A stretch of DNA of 18,756 nt from JBBSBR01 sp038251135 (GCA_038251135.1 JBBSBR010000016.1:1-18756), one strand, 5' to 3'; counted from the first letter of the stretch, positions 1 through 7,416 are shown. The notes: generated from the letters alone by a model not told the origin. Program-made: numbers and translations.

Positions 1-426
1 ACGATCGAGCCCGTACTGCCTTGCGGCAGCAATGAGCTGTTCGAAGGATACCAGCTGATCGGGCAACGGCGCCGATGGCGACGTAGGCTCGACAGGCTGA
101 GGCTGAGGCTCTGGTGCGGACGGTACTGCCTTCTTCGCCGGAGCCTTACGAGCTGCCGCCTTCTTGGCCGGTGCCTTCCGAGGAGTCGCTGTCTTCTTGG
201 CCGCAGGAGCCGTATCGTCTGCTTCGACGACTACGATCTCGAGCGGTGCGTCATGCTTTTCGACGACAACGACATCGGGCTCGGCGGCCGGAGCCACCTT
301 GCCCCTCTTCTTGGTTGTTGCCGGTGCGACGGGTTCGGGTTGCGCAGCGTTGGCTGCCCCCGAAGCCGCTTCGCTCTTCGTGCGCGATTGTGCAACGAGC
401 TTGCGGATTTCGGACGCGGTAGCCAC
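1..426 (-). CDS. Orphan protein with histone-H1-like Lys/Ala/Pro tail (C-terminus outside window)
   Basis: The frame is open from a GTG at 426-424 to the window edge (142 codons) and has no stop. I do not recognise the protein. Residues 1-20 look like a short helix (EIRKLVAQSRTKSEA). Residues about 20-70 are a low-complexity Ala/Pro/Val/Glu linker. Residues 76-100 carry tandem KAPAKKA-type repeats like those of histone H1-like or Lsr2/HupB-type DNA-binding tails. A Pro/Gln/Glu stretch follows (about 104-122), then what looks like the start of a folded domain (LVSFEQLIAAARQYGLDR). The GTG lies one nucleotide after the TAG of the upstream gene, and a GAAGG about 8 nt ahead suits it; an in-frame GTG at 435 is an alternative start. 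Codon use matches the upstream gene (AAG, GAG, CAG) and not the core genes. The basic tail suggests nucleic-acid binding, but this is inference only. Confidence 0.7.
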   Translation of the reverse strand, partial: MATASEIRKLVAQSRTKSEAASGAANAAQPEPVAPATTKKRGKVAPAAEPDVVVVEKHDAPLEIVVVEADDTAPAAKKTATPRKAPAKKAAARKAPAKKAVPSAPEPQPQPVEPTSPSAPLPDQLVSFEQLIAAARQYGLDR

Positions 427-427
427 A

Positions 428-1348
428 CTACTCACCTTCTTCCGTCTTCTCCCAGCGAACTAGAACGATGTCCAGTGTCTCGAAGATCTCGTCCTCGGTA
501 ACCTTGGGGTTACGTCGGCGAGCCTGTTCAAGCACCTTGGGCGCGACAGCCACCAGCTCGTTTGCGATCTCCTCGTTCGTTGCCTCATCCAGCTTGAGCT
601 GAATGTCGACAAGCTGCTCTTCCCATACGGAACAGAGCAGGTGGAGACGCCGGAAACGCAGCTCGCGCTGGTCGCCGACGAGGGGATGGTTGATGTACGG
701 CAGAACGAACTTGCCAGCCAAAAGCTGCTTGATCTGTGCCATCTCAGGACCATCAACGGTCTTGATCGAACGGCCGCAGAGACGGCAGTCCTGAGCTTGG
801 AAGCTCAGGTTGGCCAACTCGGTCGCCCACTTGCGGAGCTCCCCTACTCGGGGATTGGGGGTCGGAATACGCCAAGGGATCTTGCCGTTCTTCATTTCCA
901 TGAAGTCTGCTGCCGGCACGTTGTCCACCTTCACCCCGTTGGGGAGCGCGTAACAGATTGTACCGGGCTCGGAACCCTTTGTGGCGTGTTCGGGCTTCCA
1001 CCCCGGCTCGAGCTTGAACTCGACCTTGGCCCGCTTACCATCGACCCAACCCTGGATCAACTGCAGCATAGCCTTGTCGTCTCGGGCGAGGGAAAAGTCG
1101 AGCGTCACGCGATGTGAACGCCGGTCGGTACGCGCTTTAGCAGCCCGATGTTTCCTGGGCTCGCTGCTGCGCATTGCTCGCTCGACAGCCTTAAGTTCGC
1201 TGGCCTGCGCCGCCTCGACCTCGCTGAGGACAACGAGCGTCTGCTCGGTCCCCTCGGGGATTCCGATAAGACGCAGGACGTCCTGTACGGGGATCTCGAG
1301 CTTCTTGGCGGCGGTCTTGGCACGAACCTGCTTCGGCTTATCGGACAT
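428..1348 (-). CDS. Orphan protein with IF2_N-like N-terminus and a CxxC motif
   Basis: This is a 306-residue protein of unknown function. Residues about 7-47 (VRAKTAAKKLEIPVQDVLRL and on) resemble the small helical IF2_N fold found at the N-terminus of initiation factor 2 and in some nucleic-acid-binding proteins. A basic segment (60-80) follows. The middle is a beta-rich-looking part (81-160) rich in Gly and Pro. Next comes CRLCG at 188-192 with a further HLLC at 236-239, which together could bind zinc. The last 60 residues are acidic and probably helical (ATNEEIANEL...DEIFETLDIV). The ATG at 1348 has GAAAGGGTGA about 7 nt ahead. The stop is followed one base later by the GTG of the next gene, so the two are probably translated as a pair. 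Codon use is strikingly skewed to AAG, CAG, GAG and CTC, unlike secA or mreB, which suggests transfer or very high expression. Confidence 0.75.
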   Translation of the reverse strand: MSDKPKQVRAKTAAKKLEIPVQDVLRLIGIPEGTEQTLVVLSEVEAAQASELKAVERAMRSSEPRKHRAAKARTDRRSHRVTLDFSLARDDKAMLQLIQGWVDGKRAKVEFKLEPGWKPEHATKGSEPGTICYALPNGVKVDNVPAADFMEMKNGKIPWRIPTPNPRVGELRKWATELANLSFQAQDCRLCGRSIKTVDGPEMAQIKQLLAGKFVLPYINHPLVGDQRELRFRRLHLLCSVWEEQLVDIQLKLDEATNEEIANELVAVAPKVLEQARRRNPKVTEDEIFETLDIVLVRWEKTEEGE

Positions 1349-1681
1349 AGATCATCACCCTTTCGGTCGTGAAGTCTGCCATCGTTCCGCACTTGAGGTG
1401 GCGGCTGGACCTGGTGGTGCAGTCGCCACGAGGGCGGTCTGAAAGCAGCGTGTCACTTCCGGGGAAGTTGACGCCTCTACCCAACGGGCAGGATCCCACC
1501 TCCGAAGGTGCCTGGGCGGCAAGCATGACTTCGAAGGCAGAATCCTACCCATAAGGTAGGTTTGGTATTGAATTAGATTGATTTTACGGTCATTTTCATG
1601 ACCTTTGACTATCCAACTTATCAAGGTTCCGCTGCGAAGGCATATCCTTTGTCAGGATATCCAATCCCCTCACAGAGCGAT
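1349..1681 (-). ncRNA. Long hairpin-rich 5' leader, candidate structured RNA or cis-regulator
   Basis: This stretch of about 330 nt lies between the promoter at 1687-1715 and the ATG at 1348 and has no convincing gene. Read on the minus strand it holds a series of hairpins: 1660-1642 (GGATAT/ATATCC, 6 bp); 1603-1588 (GGTCAT-GAAA-ATGACC, a GNRA tetraloop); 1560-1544 (CCTACC/GGTAGG); 1510-1497 (CACCT-TCGG-AGGTG); and 1474-1448 (GCGT...ACTTCC-GG...ACGC, in two parts). Two segments are related in sequence: plus-strand GGCAGAATCCTACC at 1536-1549 and GGCAGGATCCCACC at 1487-1500, each followed by a short loop and a closing GGT. I could not match it to tmRNA, RNase P RNA, SRP RNA or a riboswitch by eye. 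Whether it is a leader or a separate RNA is open. Confidence 0.45.
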
Positions 1682-1686
1682 ACCAC

Positions 1687-1715
1687 AACATATCATAATT
1701 AAGCGTTTTCGTCAA
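1687..1715 (-). promoter_or_regulatory. Extended -10 sigma70-type promoter for the orphan gene pair
   Basis: On the minus strand TTGACG (1715-1710) is followed by exactly 17 nt and then TATGTT (1692-1687), with a TG one base before the -10 (TGATATGTT). This places the start of transcription near 1680, about 330 nt ahead of the ATG at 1348. It is the best promoter match in the window and lies in the AT-rich spacer after the M16 gene. Confidence 0.6.
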
Positions 1716-1825
1716 TGATTTTGTTGGATGTTTAACCAAATACACTAGAATTATGCACAAATTGCTTATGGTTTATTTAGTACAACAACCAATGCATGCC
1801 TGCATAGGCTATATAATGGACCCCC
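1716..1825. other. AT-rich spacer between M16 peptidase gene and orphan operon promoter
   Basis: This non-coding spacer is clearly AT-rich. It contains short self-complementary patches, ATGCA-TGCC-TGCAT at 1792-1805 and GCCT-GCAT-AGGC at 1798-1809. These could form a weak stem after the M16 stop, but no T-tract follows, so I do not call a terminator. No att-like direct repeat was found by eye. Confidence 0.4.
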
Positions 1826-3112
1826 TTAGTCAAGCCAAATAGGAGATAATACCGCTTCATACTGCAATAATTCAGCCTTAGTCAGCGGACCAACGTACGC
1901 CGAGGAATGCAGCGGACTTAATAATAGTTTTATTGCAGCCTCTTTGATCGAATCGACGCTCACCTGCCTCAACTGATCAAAGTAGTCGTCATAAGATACA
2001 ATTGAACCATCAAAAATATAGTCCCCGGTATACCAACCCGAGATTGATCCGGTTGTTTGTGTACCTAGCGTAATACCGCCCATGACTAAGTTGCGTGCTG
2101 CATCGAGTTCAGATTGAGTGATGCCATTGATGGCCACGTCCGACGCTTCATCTGCGATTAATTCGAGTAGCGAAGGAAATTTCTCCGAGTTTACAAACCC
2201 GCTGAATCCAAAAGACGCGGCTTTTTTCGTATGGTCAAAACTCGAGCTGACATGGAAAGTAATTCCTTTATCGCGAGCCTTCCCGTAGATACGTGAGGTA
2301 AATCCCGCCGTGAGCGCTGCGCTAAGCAGCCTGAGCGCAGCTCGTTCCGCATCATCCCCGCCCCCAGAAAACCAGCTGATAGTAAAGTAATTGGATTCAA
2401 TATCTTTGGTGATATTGATTGGTTCATAACGTCCCAACCCGGGTTCGTCGAGGAAGCTTTTTTGCTCGCCGCTGGGTAATTCGCCGAATAGTCGCTCCAA
2501 AGCCGTTTCGATTACGAGCTTATTTTTCGACACGGCTCCAGATACTATGAATCCACCGTTTCTCGCTGAGTAGGTTTTATGATAATAATTAATGACATCC
2601 TGATGTTCAATCGTATCTAATTGCGCTAAACGCTCCTCGACATCTACACCCAGTTTCGGATAATTTGCCACAAAACTAAGAATACTCACCTGTCGCGAAT
2701 AATCTGATAGATTCTTGCTCAATTCAGTTCGCACGTTCTCGAGTTCGGTCTCGAAAGCTGCACGAGGGAAAGTTGGGGTGGTCACACTCTCCGTGATTAA
2801 ACCTAGGACTCTGTCAAGATCAAACACCGCACATTGCACCCAGTACATAACCGTCTCCGGACTAGTATAAGCGTTACGAACAGCCCCATTCTTCGATATC
2901 TCAGCTCGTAATTCATTGTTCTTGGGATGCTTCTTCGTAGCACTGAGCAGATGATGCTCTAAGACGTGCGGTATTTCATACTTCGAGAAGTCGCCAAATT
3001 GAAATCCAGCCCGAAAATATACCTTGATATCAACGACCTCGCTATTGGGTACGTCGATAAAGAGACCCTTGGTGCCGGCTTTGAGCGTTATTTCAGATAC
3101 GGAATGCTTCAC
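1826..3112 (-). CDS. M16 family zinc metallopeptidase (pitrilysin/MPP-like)
   Basis: This is a 428-residue protein of the single-subunit M16B size: an N-terminal catalytic half and a C-terminal non-catalytic half. The inverted zinc motif HxxEH is intact at residues 49-53 (HVLEH), and the usual downstream Glu cluster (E123, E125, E130) supplies the third ligand, so it is probably active. No signal peptide or membrane segment is seen, so it should act in the cytoplasm, degrading peptides or processing a partner. The start is GTG at 3112, supported by GAGGT 7 nt ahead. It lies 45 nt downstream of secA in the same direction with no clear terminator between them, so it may be co-transcribed. The gene is visibly richer in A/T-ending codons than secA and the other core genes, which hints at a separate origin. 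The exact substrate cannot be told from sequence. Confidence 0.9.
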   Translation of the reverse strand: MKHSVSEITLKAGTKGLFIDVPNSEVVDIKVYFRAGFQFGDFSKYEIPHVLEHHLLSATKKHPKNNELRAEISKNGAVRNAYTSPETVMYWVQCAVFDLDRVLGLITESVTTPTFPRAAFETELENVRTELSKNLSDYSRQVSILSFVANYPKLGVDVEERLAQLDTIEHQDVINYYHKTYSARNGGFIVSGAVSKNKLVIETALERLFGELPSGEQKSFLDEPGLGRYEPINITKDIESNYFTISWFSGGGDDAERAALRLLSAALTAGFTSRIYGKARDKGITFHVSSSFDHTKKAASFGFSGFVNSEKFPSLLELIADEASDVAINGITQSELDAARNLVMGGITLGTQTTGSISGWYTGDYIFDGSIVSYDDYFDQLRQVSVDSIKEAAIKLLLSPLHSSAYVGPLTKAELLQYEAVLSPIWLD

Positions 3113-3157
3113 AAGAGCTACCTCATTAAGTTTAGAGGATCAATTCGAGAAGGAGCC

Positions 3158-5743
3158 TTAACGGCGTTTTTTGCGCTTTTTGTTGGAATTATGGGTCGAG
3201 GTCGAGGTTGCAGGTGGTTTGGATCGTCGTTGAGCTCGGGACACGGAGGTCGCATTCGCGTCATCGGCCGGGCCGGTGGTGGCCATTTCCGCGGCTCGCG
3301 TCAGAGCCGTCTCAACCGGCGCATCAAGGTGTTCGTGGGAATGAGAGATACTAACCTTAAAGATCGTCGTAGCTACTTCGGCGTCGAGGAGGCCAAGTAG
3401 CTGCTTAAACATCCTGAAGCCCTCACGCTTGTACTCAACGAGCGGGTCGCGCTGACCGATCGCCCGCAAGCCGATGCCGTTACGCAGGCTGTCCATGGCC
3501 TCCAGGTGCTCGATCCAGAGGCGATCCAGCGCGTTGATATAGGTAAATCGCTCTACCAGCTGCATCGACTCGGCGCCAAAATCGGCCGTCCGGGCGTCGT
3601 ACAGAGCGTTGGCCGAGTCCATTACTAGATCGACTATTTCGCTGGTATGAGCCTTTTCCAGCCGACCCGCCAAGTCATCATCAACCCAGATCATGGTCGA
3701 GAGCGTTTCGCGCAGGGCCGGGTAGTCGATCTCGCTCGTCTGAGAGTTGGTGTGAGCGATCAGCATGGCTTTGGCCTGTCCGCGAATCATTTCGATAATG
3801 TCGGTGCGGAGATTTACCGCCGCCAGGGCTTTGCGGCGGCGGGCATAGATAACCTCGCGATGATTATTCATTACGTCGTCATATTCGACCAGCTGCTTGC
3901 GGGTATCGAAGTTGTGGCCTTCGACCTTCTTCTGGGCGCTCTCGAGGCTGCGCGAGACCATGCCGTTTTCGATGGGCGTATCCTCGTCGAGGCCGAGCGT
4001 GGTCATAATGCCGGCGATCCGCTCAGAGCCGAAGATACGCATCAGGTCGTCCTCGAGCGATACGTAAAATTGGCTTGAGCCGGGATCGCCTTGGCGGCCG
4101 GCGCGCCCGCGGAGCTGATTGTCGATACGGCGGCTTTCGTGACGCTCGGTGCCCAATACGTGCAAGCCTCCTAGATCGGCCACGCCGTCGGCGAGCATAA
4201 TGTCGGTGCCGCGGCCGGCAATGTTGGTCGCCAGCGTCACGGCGCCCCGTCGGCCGGCAGCCGCCACAATCGCCGCTTCGGCTTCGTTGTTTTTGGCGTT
4301 CAGCACGTCGTGCGGCACCTTGAGGTCGTCGAGATATCGACTCAGGAGCTCATTTTTGGCAATCGAGACGGTTCCGATCAACACCGGTTGGCCTTTGGCG
4401 TGCCGCTCCGCGACTTCGCGGGCCACGGCGCGAAACTTGCCGTCTTCCGACTTGTAGATACGGTCGGCCTTATCGTCGCGAATCATCGGCTGATGGGTCG
4501 GTATCTCGACGACGTCGAGCGTGTAGATCTTGTGGAACTCCTCCGACTCGGTCATGGCGGTTCCGGTCATACCGGCCAATTTCTCGAACAAGCGGAAGTA
4601 GTTCTGGAAGGTAATGGTCGCCAGCGTCAGGGATTCCTGATTAATCATCACCCCTTCCTTCGCCTCAACGGCCTGGTGCAGACCGTCGCTCCAGCGCCGG
4701 CCGGGCATCAGACGGCCGGTAAATTCATCCACGATAATAATTTCGCCGTCGCGAACCACGTAATCGCGGTCACGCTTGTAGAGCGCAACCGCCTTCAGCG
4801 ACTGTTCGATGTGATGCACGTCGTCGATCCGGCCGGCTTCATAGATATTGTCTACTCCAAGGGATTTTTCGACCATCTCGATACCTTCGTCGGTCAACGA
4901 AGCGGCTTTGAGCTTCTCGTCGAGCGTGTAGTGCTCCTCCGGTTTCAATCCGGCCGCCAAACGGGCAAAGTCGTAGTATTTATCGGTCGCCTCATTAGCC
5001 GGCGCCGAAATAATCAGCGGCGTTCGGGCCTCATCGATCAGGATCGAGTCAACCTCGTCGACGATCGCATAATGCAGGGGGCGCTGAACCATCTTGGCCA
5101 GTTCATCCACCATATTGTCACGCAGGTAGTCAAAGCCGAATTCATTATTGGTGCCGTACGTGATGTCGGCTCGGTAGGCCTCGGCCCGCGATACGGGACG
5201 GAGATGGTTGAGCCGATCGTCACCGTGCTCTTCACTGGTGTATTCGGTGTCATATATAAATGCCTGGTCGTGGACGATTACCGCGGTCGACATCCCCAAA
5301 AACGCATAGACCCGCCCCATCCAGCCGGCATGGAGACTGGCCAGATAGTCGTTTACCGTCACCACGTGGACGCCCTTGCCCGTCAACGCGTTGAGATAAC
5401 TCGGGGAGGTTGCAACGAGAGTCTTTCCTTCACCGGTACGCATCTCGGCAATTTTGCCCTGATGCAGGATGATGCCGCCGATCAGCTGCACGTCGTAGTG
5501 GCGCAGACCCACCGACCGCACGGCGGCTTCGCGGACAACGGCGAAAGCCTCGGCCAACAACGCATCGAGGGCTTCGCCGTTGGCCAATCGCTCCTTGAAC
5601 TCATCCGTCTTGGCTCGAAGCTGGCTGTCGGACAGCTGGCGATACTCTTCCTCATAGCCGTTTATACGCTCAACGGCCGCCCGGGCGCGCTTAACCTCGC
5701 GAACATTCGGATCACCAATAAATTTTGTCAGTAAATTAGCCAT
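3158..5743 (-). CDS. secA: Preprotein translocase ATPase SecA
   Basis: SecA is the ATPase that drives unfolded preproteins through SecYEG. The 861 residues contain the Walker A MRTGEGKT (101-108), the Walker B/DEAD region DEVDSILIDEAR (229-240), the preprotein cross-linking region between them and later, and the second NBD motif TNIAGRGTDI with GRAGRQGDPG. The scaffold and wing domains follow. The C-terminal Cys-rich SecB-binding motif of Proteobacteria is absent; the protein ends in a Thr/Ser/Asn linker and a basic KKRKKRR tail. The segment around residues 160-185 before the conserved LRPVSRAEAYRADITYGTNN region is longer than in E. coli. The ATG at 5743 has no Shine-Dalgarno sequence, and a TAAACT box sits 9 nt ahead. 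The gene follows hpf by 39 nt, and a 7-bp hairpin spans the junction. Confidence 0.98.
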   Translation of the reverse strand: MANLLTKFIGDPNVREVKRARAAVERINGYEEEYRQLSDSQLRAKTDEFKERLANGEALDALLAEAFAVVREAAVRSVGLRHYDVQLIGGIILHQGKIAEMRTGEGKTLVATSPSYLNALTGKGVHVVTVNDYLASLHAGWMGRVYAFLGMSTAVIVHDQAFIYDTEYTSEEHGDDRLNHLRPVSRAEAYRADITYGTNNEFGFDYLRDNMVDELAKMVQRPLHYAIVDEVDSILIDEARTPLIISAPANEATDKYYDFARLAAGLKPEEHYTLDEKLKAASLTDEGIEMVEKSLGVDNIYEAGRIDDVHHIEQSLKAVALYKRDRDYVVRDGEIIIVDEFTGRLMPGRRWSDGLHQAVEAKEGVMINQESLTLATITFQNYFRLFEKLAGMTGTAMTESEEFHKIYTLDVVEIPTHQPMIRDDKADRIYKSEDGKFRAVAREVAERHAKGQPVLIGTVSIAKNELLSRYLDDLKVPHDVLNAKNNEAEAAIVAAAGRRGAVTLATNIAGRGTDIMLADGVADLGGLHVLGTERHESRRIDNQLRGRAGRQGDPGSSQFYVSLEDDLMRIFGSERIAGIMTTLGLDEDTPIENGMVSRSLESAQKKVEGHNFDTRKQLVEYDDVMNNHREVIYARRRKALAAVNLRTDIIEMIRGQAKAMLIAHTNSQTSEIDYPALRETLSTMIWVDDDLAGRLEKAHTSEIVDLVMDSANALYDARTADFGAESMQLVERFTYINALDRLWIEHLEAMDSLRNGIGLRAIGQRDPLVEYKREGFRMFKQLLGLLDAEVATTIFKVSISHSHEHLDAPVETALTRAAEMATTGPADDANATSVSRAQRRSKPPATSTSTHNSNKKRKKRR

Positions 5744-5752
5744 ATGGAGAAT

Positions 5753-5758
5753 AGTTTA
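5753..5758 (-). promoter_or_regulatory. Possible -10 box for leaderless secA transcript
   Basis: TAAACT on the minus strand (5758-5753) ends 9 nt before the secA ATG. It lies in an 11-base plus-strand string (atagtttagca) that is also found just ahead of uppS at 18597. No -35 was recognised, so this is a weak call. Confidence 0.25.
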
Positions 5759-5786
5759 GCACGGATGAAGCCACTTAGGGTGCTAA
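5756..5786 (-). promoter_or_regulatory. Hairpin in hpf-secA junction
   Basis: Perfect 7-base arms, TTAGCAC and GTGCTAA (minus strand 5786-5780 and 5762-5756), flank a 17-base loop. The stem includes the hpf stop region and ends 12 nt before the secA ATG. No T-run follows, so it is not an intrinsic terminator. It may stabilise the upstream message or affect secA translation. Confidence 0.35.
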
Positions 5787-6181
5787 CTCTCGTTGGCTTT
5801 CGCGGCTTCCGCGACTTCGGCCAGCTCTTCCTCCCGACGGAACAGACGGTTGATGATCTTGCCTCTGCGAGGAGCATATTTAGCTTTGTGCTCACTTAAT
5901 TGACTCTTAAGCTTGGCTTCGACGATGTCGACGGCGGCATAGATATTGACGGTTCCCTCGGTCGCCACGAACTTCTGACCGTGGACCATTACTATCGCGT
6001 CACAGACAAAACGGTTGTCCTCCCGCCCGCTCGGGTCGTCCTGAATTACAACCTGTGCGGTGGCGGTGCTGCGCTGAGACTTTGGTATAAAACGTTCGAG
6101 GCCGCCAATTTTGTCGTCAATATACGATTTAATCTTGGCATCGGCCTCGAAGTTACGCGAAGTAATATCCGTCTTGATCAT
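5783..6181 (-). CDS. hpf: Ribosome hibernation promoting factor, short form
   Basis: This is a 132-residue member of the HPF/YfiA (RaiA) family, which binds the 30S decoding centre and silences ribosomes in stress or stationary phase. The N-terminal 95-100 residues have the beta-alpha-beta-beta-beta-alpha pattern of the family (DITSRNFEADAKIKSYIDDKI, then DIVEAKLKSQLSEHKAKY). The C-terminal dimerisation domain of long HPF is missing and is replaced by a short charged tail, so it should behave as short HPF/YfiA. The ATG overlaps the serS stop as ATGA, and a strong GGAGGAG lies 7 nt ahead inside the serS coding end, so translation is probably coupled. It sits between serS and secA. Confidence 0.93.
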   Translation of the reverse strand: MIKTDITSRNFEADAKIKSYIDDKIGGLERFIPKSQRSTATAQVVIQDDPSGREDNRFVCDAIVMVHGQKFVATEGTVNIYAAVDIVEAKLKSQLSEHKAKYAPRRGKIINRLFRREEELAEVAEAAKANES

Positions 6182-7410
6182 AGTTTCTCTCCTCCATAGT
6201 AATTCTGTAACGCCAGGGGTACAGCTACCGAACCATCTGCCTGCTGGTGGTTCTCCATAATCGCGATGGCCAGGCGGCTGAAAGCCGCCGCCGTCCCATT
6301 GAGCGTATGAAGATATTGAGTCTTGTTGGCGGCATCCCGATAGCGAATGTTCAATCGGCGCGCTTGGTAATCGGTCACGTTTGAGCAGCTCATTAGTTCC
6401 CGATAGGTTTGCTCAACCGGACTCCAGTACTCGATATCGTACTTCTTGTAGGCGGGGGCTCCCAGATCCCCGGCTGCAATCCTTACAACCCTGTATGGTA
6501 ACTCGAGCGTCCGGCAAATGTCTTCTTCAATTTCCACCAATTTGTCGTGCCATTTCGTACTCTCTTCTGGAAGACAGAAGACATACATTTCCAGCTTATC
6601 GAATTGATGCACGCGATAGAGGCCCTTGGAATACTTGCCGTAGGCGCCGGCCTCCATGCGGTAGGCGGGGCTGTAGCCGATAAAGGCGGTTGGGATTTGG
6701 GCCGGTTCGAGGATCTCGTCGGCAAAGTAGCCGGTCATGGGCATTTCGGCCGTCGCGATCAGGTTGAGATCCTCACCTTCAATCTTATAAATCTGCCGTT
6801 CCTCGCCGCGCGGCAGGAATCCGGTGCCGGCCGCAACGCGGGAATTGACCATATTGGGCACCAGCATCGGTGTAAAACCGGCTGCGTGCAACCGTTGCAG
6901 GATCATCTGAATGACCGCAAATTGCAGCCGCACCAGAGAGCCCTTCACGTAGTAAAACTTCGATCCGGCAACCTTGGCGCCACGTTCAAAGTCGAGCCAA
7001 TCGTTGGCCTCGGCCAGCGCCATATGATCCTTGAGTTCAAAATCCCGCTCCGGATGCTCTCCCCAAGTGCGCTCCTCACGATTCGCTTCCTCGCCGCCGT
7101 CAGGCGTGCCGTCGGCCATCAAATTCGGTATCCGTCCGGCTGCATCTTCCAAGTCGGTTTCGACTTTGGCCAATTCTGCCTCCAGCGGGGCTAATTTGGC
7201 CTTTGCCGCCTGCAGTCTTTGCAGTTCCTCAGTACTCGGCTTACCCTTGACGTTGAGGGTGGCCCGCAGATCATCGACTTCACCAGTCAGCTCCAAGCGA
7301 CGGACGTCGAGCGCCAAGGCAGCCTCGATCGGTTCCAAACTCATACCGCGAGCTTTGGCTGACTGCCGGAATATTTCGGAATTGGCGCGCAAGGATTTGA
7401 GATCAATCAT
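6178..7410 (-). CDS. serS: Seryl-tRNA synthetase
   Basis: This class II synthetase charges tRNA-Ser. With the ATG at 7410 it has 410 residues, normal for bacterial SerRS. The N-terminal 100 residues form the long antiparallel coiled coil that grips the tRNA long arm (RLELTGEVDDLRATLN..., EAELAKVETDLEDAAGRIPN). The catalytic core has the serine-binding TAE (220-222), motif 2 (YRMEAGAYGKYSKGLYRVHQ, about 250-269) and motif 3 (LNGTAAAFSRLAIAIMENHQ, about 370-389). A longer frame to 7491 exists, but those 27 extra residues do not fit the family and would overlap lysS. At the chosen start, AGGAG is 12 nt away (far for a Shine-Dalgarno) and a perfect TATAAT lies 6 nt away. The gap to the lysS stop is 40 nt. 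Confidence 0.97.
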   Translation of the reverse strand: MIDLKSLRANSEIFRQSAKARGMSLEPIEAALALDVRRLELTGEVDDLRATLNVKGKPSTEELQRLQAAKAKLAPLEAELAKVETDLEDAAGRIPNLMADGTPDGGEEANREERTWGEHPERDFELKDHMALAEANDWLDFERGAKVAGSKFYYVKGSLVRLQFAVIQMILQRLHAAGFTPMLVPNMVNSRVAAGTGFLPRGEERQIYKIEGEDLNLIATAEMPMTGYFADEILEPAQIPTAFIGYSPAYRMEAGAYGKYSKGLYRVHQFDKLEMYVFCLPEESTKWHDKLVEIEEDICRTLELPYRVVRIAAGDLGAPAYKKYDIEYWSPVEQTYRELMSCSNVTDYQARRLNIRYRDAANKTQYLHTLNGTAAAFSRLAIAIMENHQQADGSVAVPLALQNYYGGEKL

Positions 7411-7416
7411 GGTCTT

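Noticed and set aside
641..1117. A 158-codon plus-strand frame opposite the IF2_N-like orphan
   Set aside because: The minus-strand frame is longer, has a ribosome site and a consistent codon bias; the plus frame does not.
1338..1526. A 62-codon minus-strand frame in the leader that overlaps the start of the next gene
   Set aside because: It has no ribosome site and runs through several hairpins. Overlap with the ATG at 1348 is suggestive of coupling, but the evidence is too thin to call a leader peptide.
1349..1690. tmRNA, RNase P RNA, SRP RNA or a tRNA in the structured leader
   Set aside because: None of the signature strings (TTCGA T-loop within a proper stem, GAGGAAAGTCC, GGAAGGAAGCAGC, a CCA-ended acceptor) fits in place.
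1792..1809. A terminator for the M16 gene
   Set aside because: Stems are only 4-5 bp and no T-tract follows on the minus strand.
4310..5734. A 474-codon open frame on the plus strand, opposite secA
   Set aside because: It lies entirely antisense to a clear secA and has no recognisable domain. Long antisense frames are expected opposite GC-rich genes.
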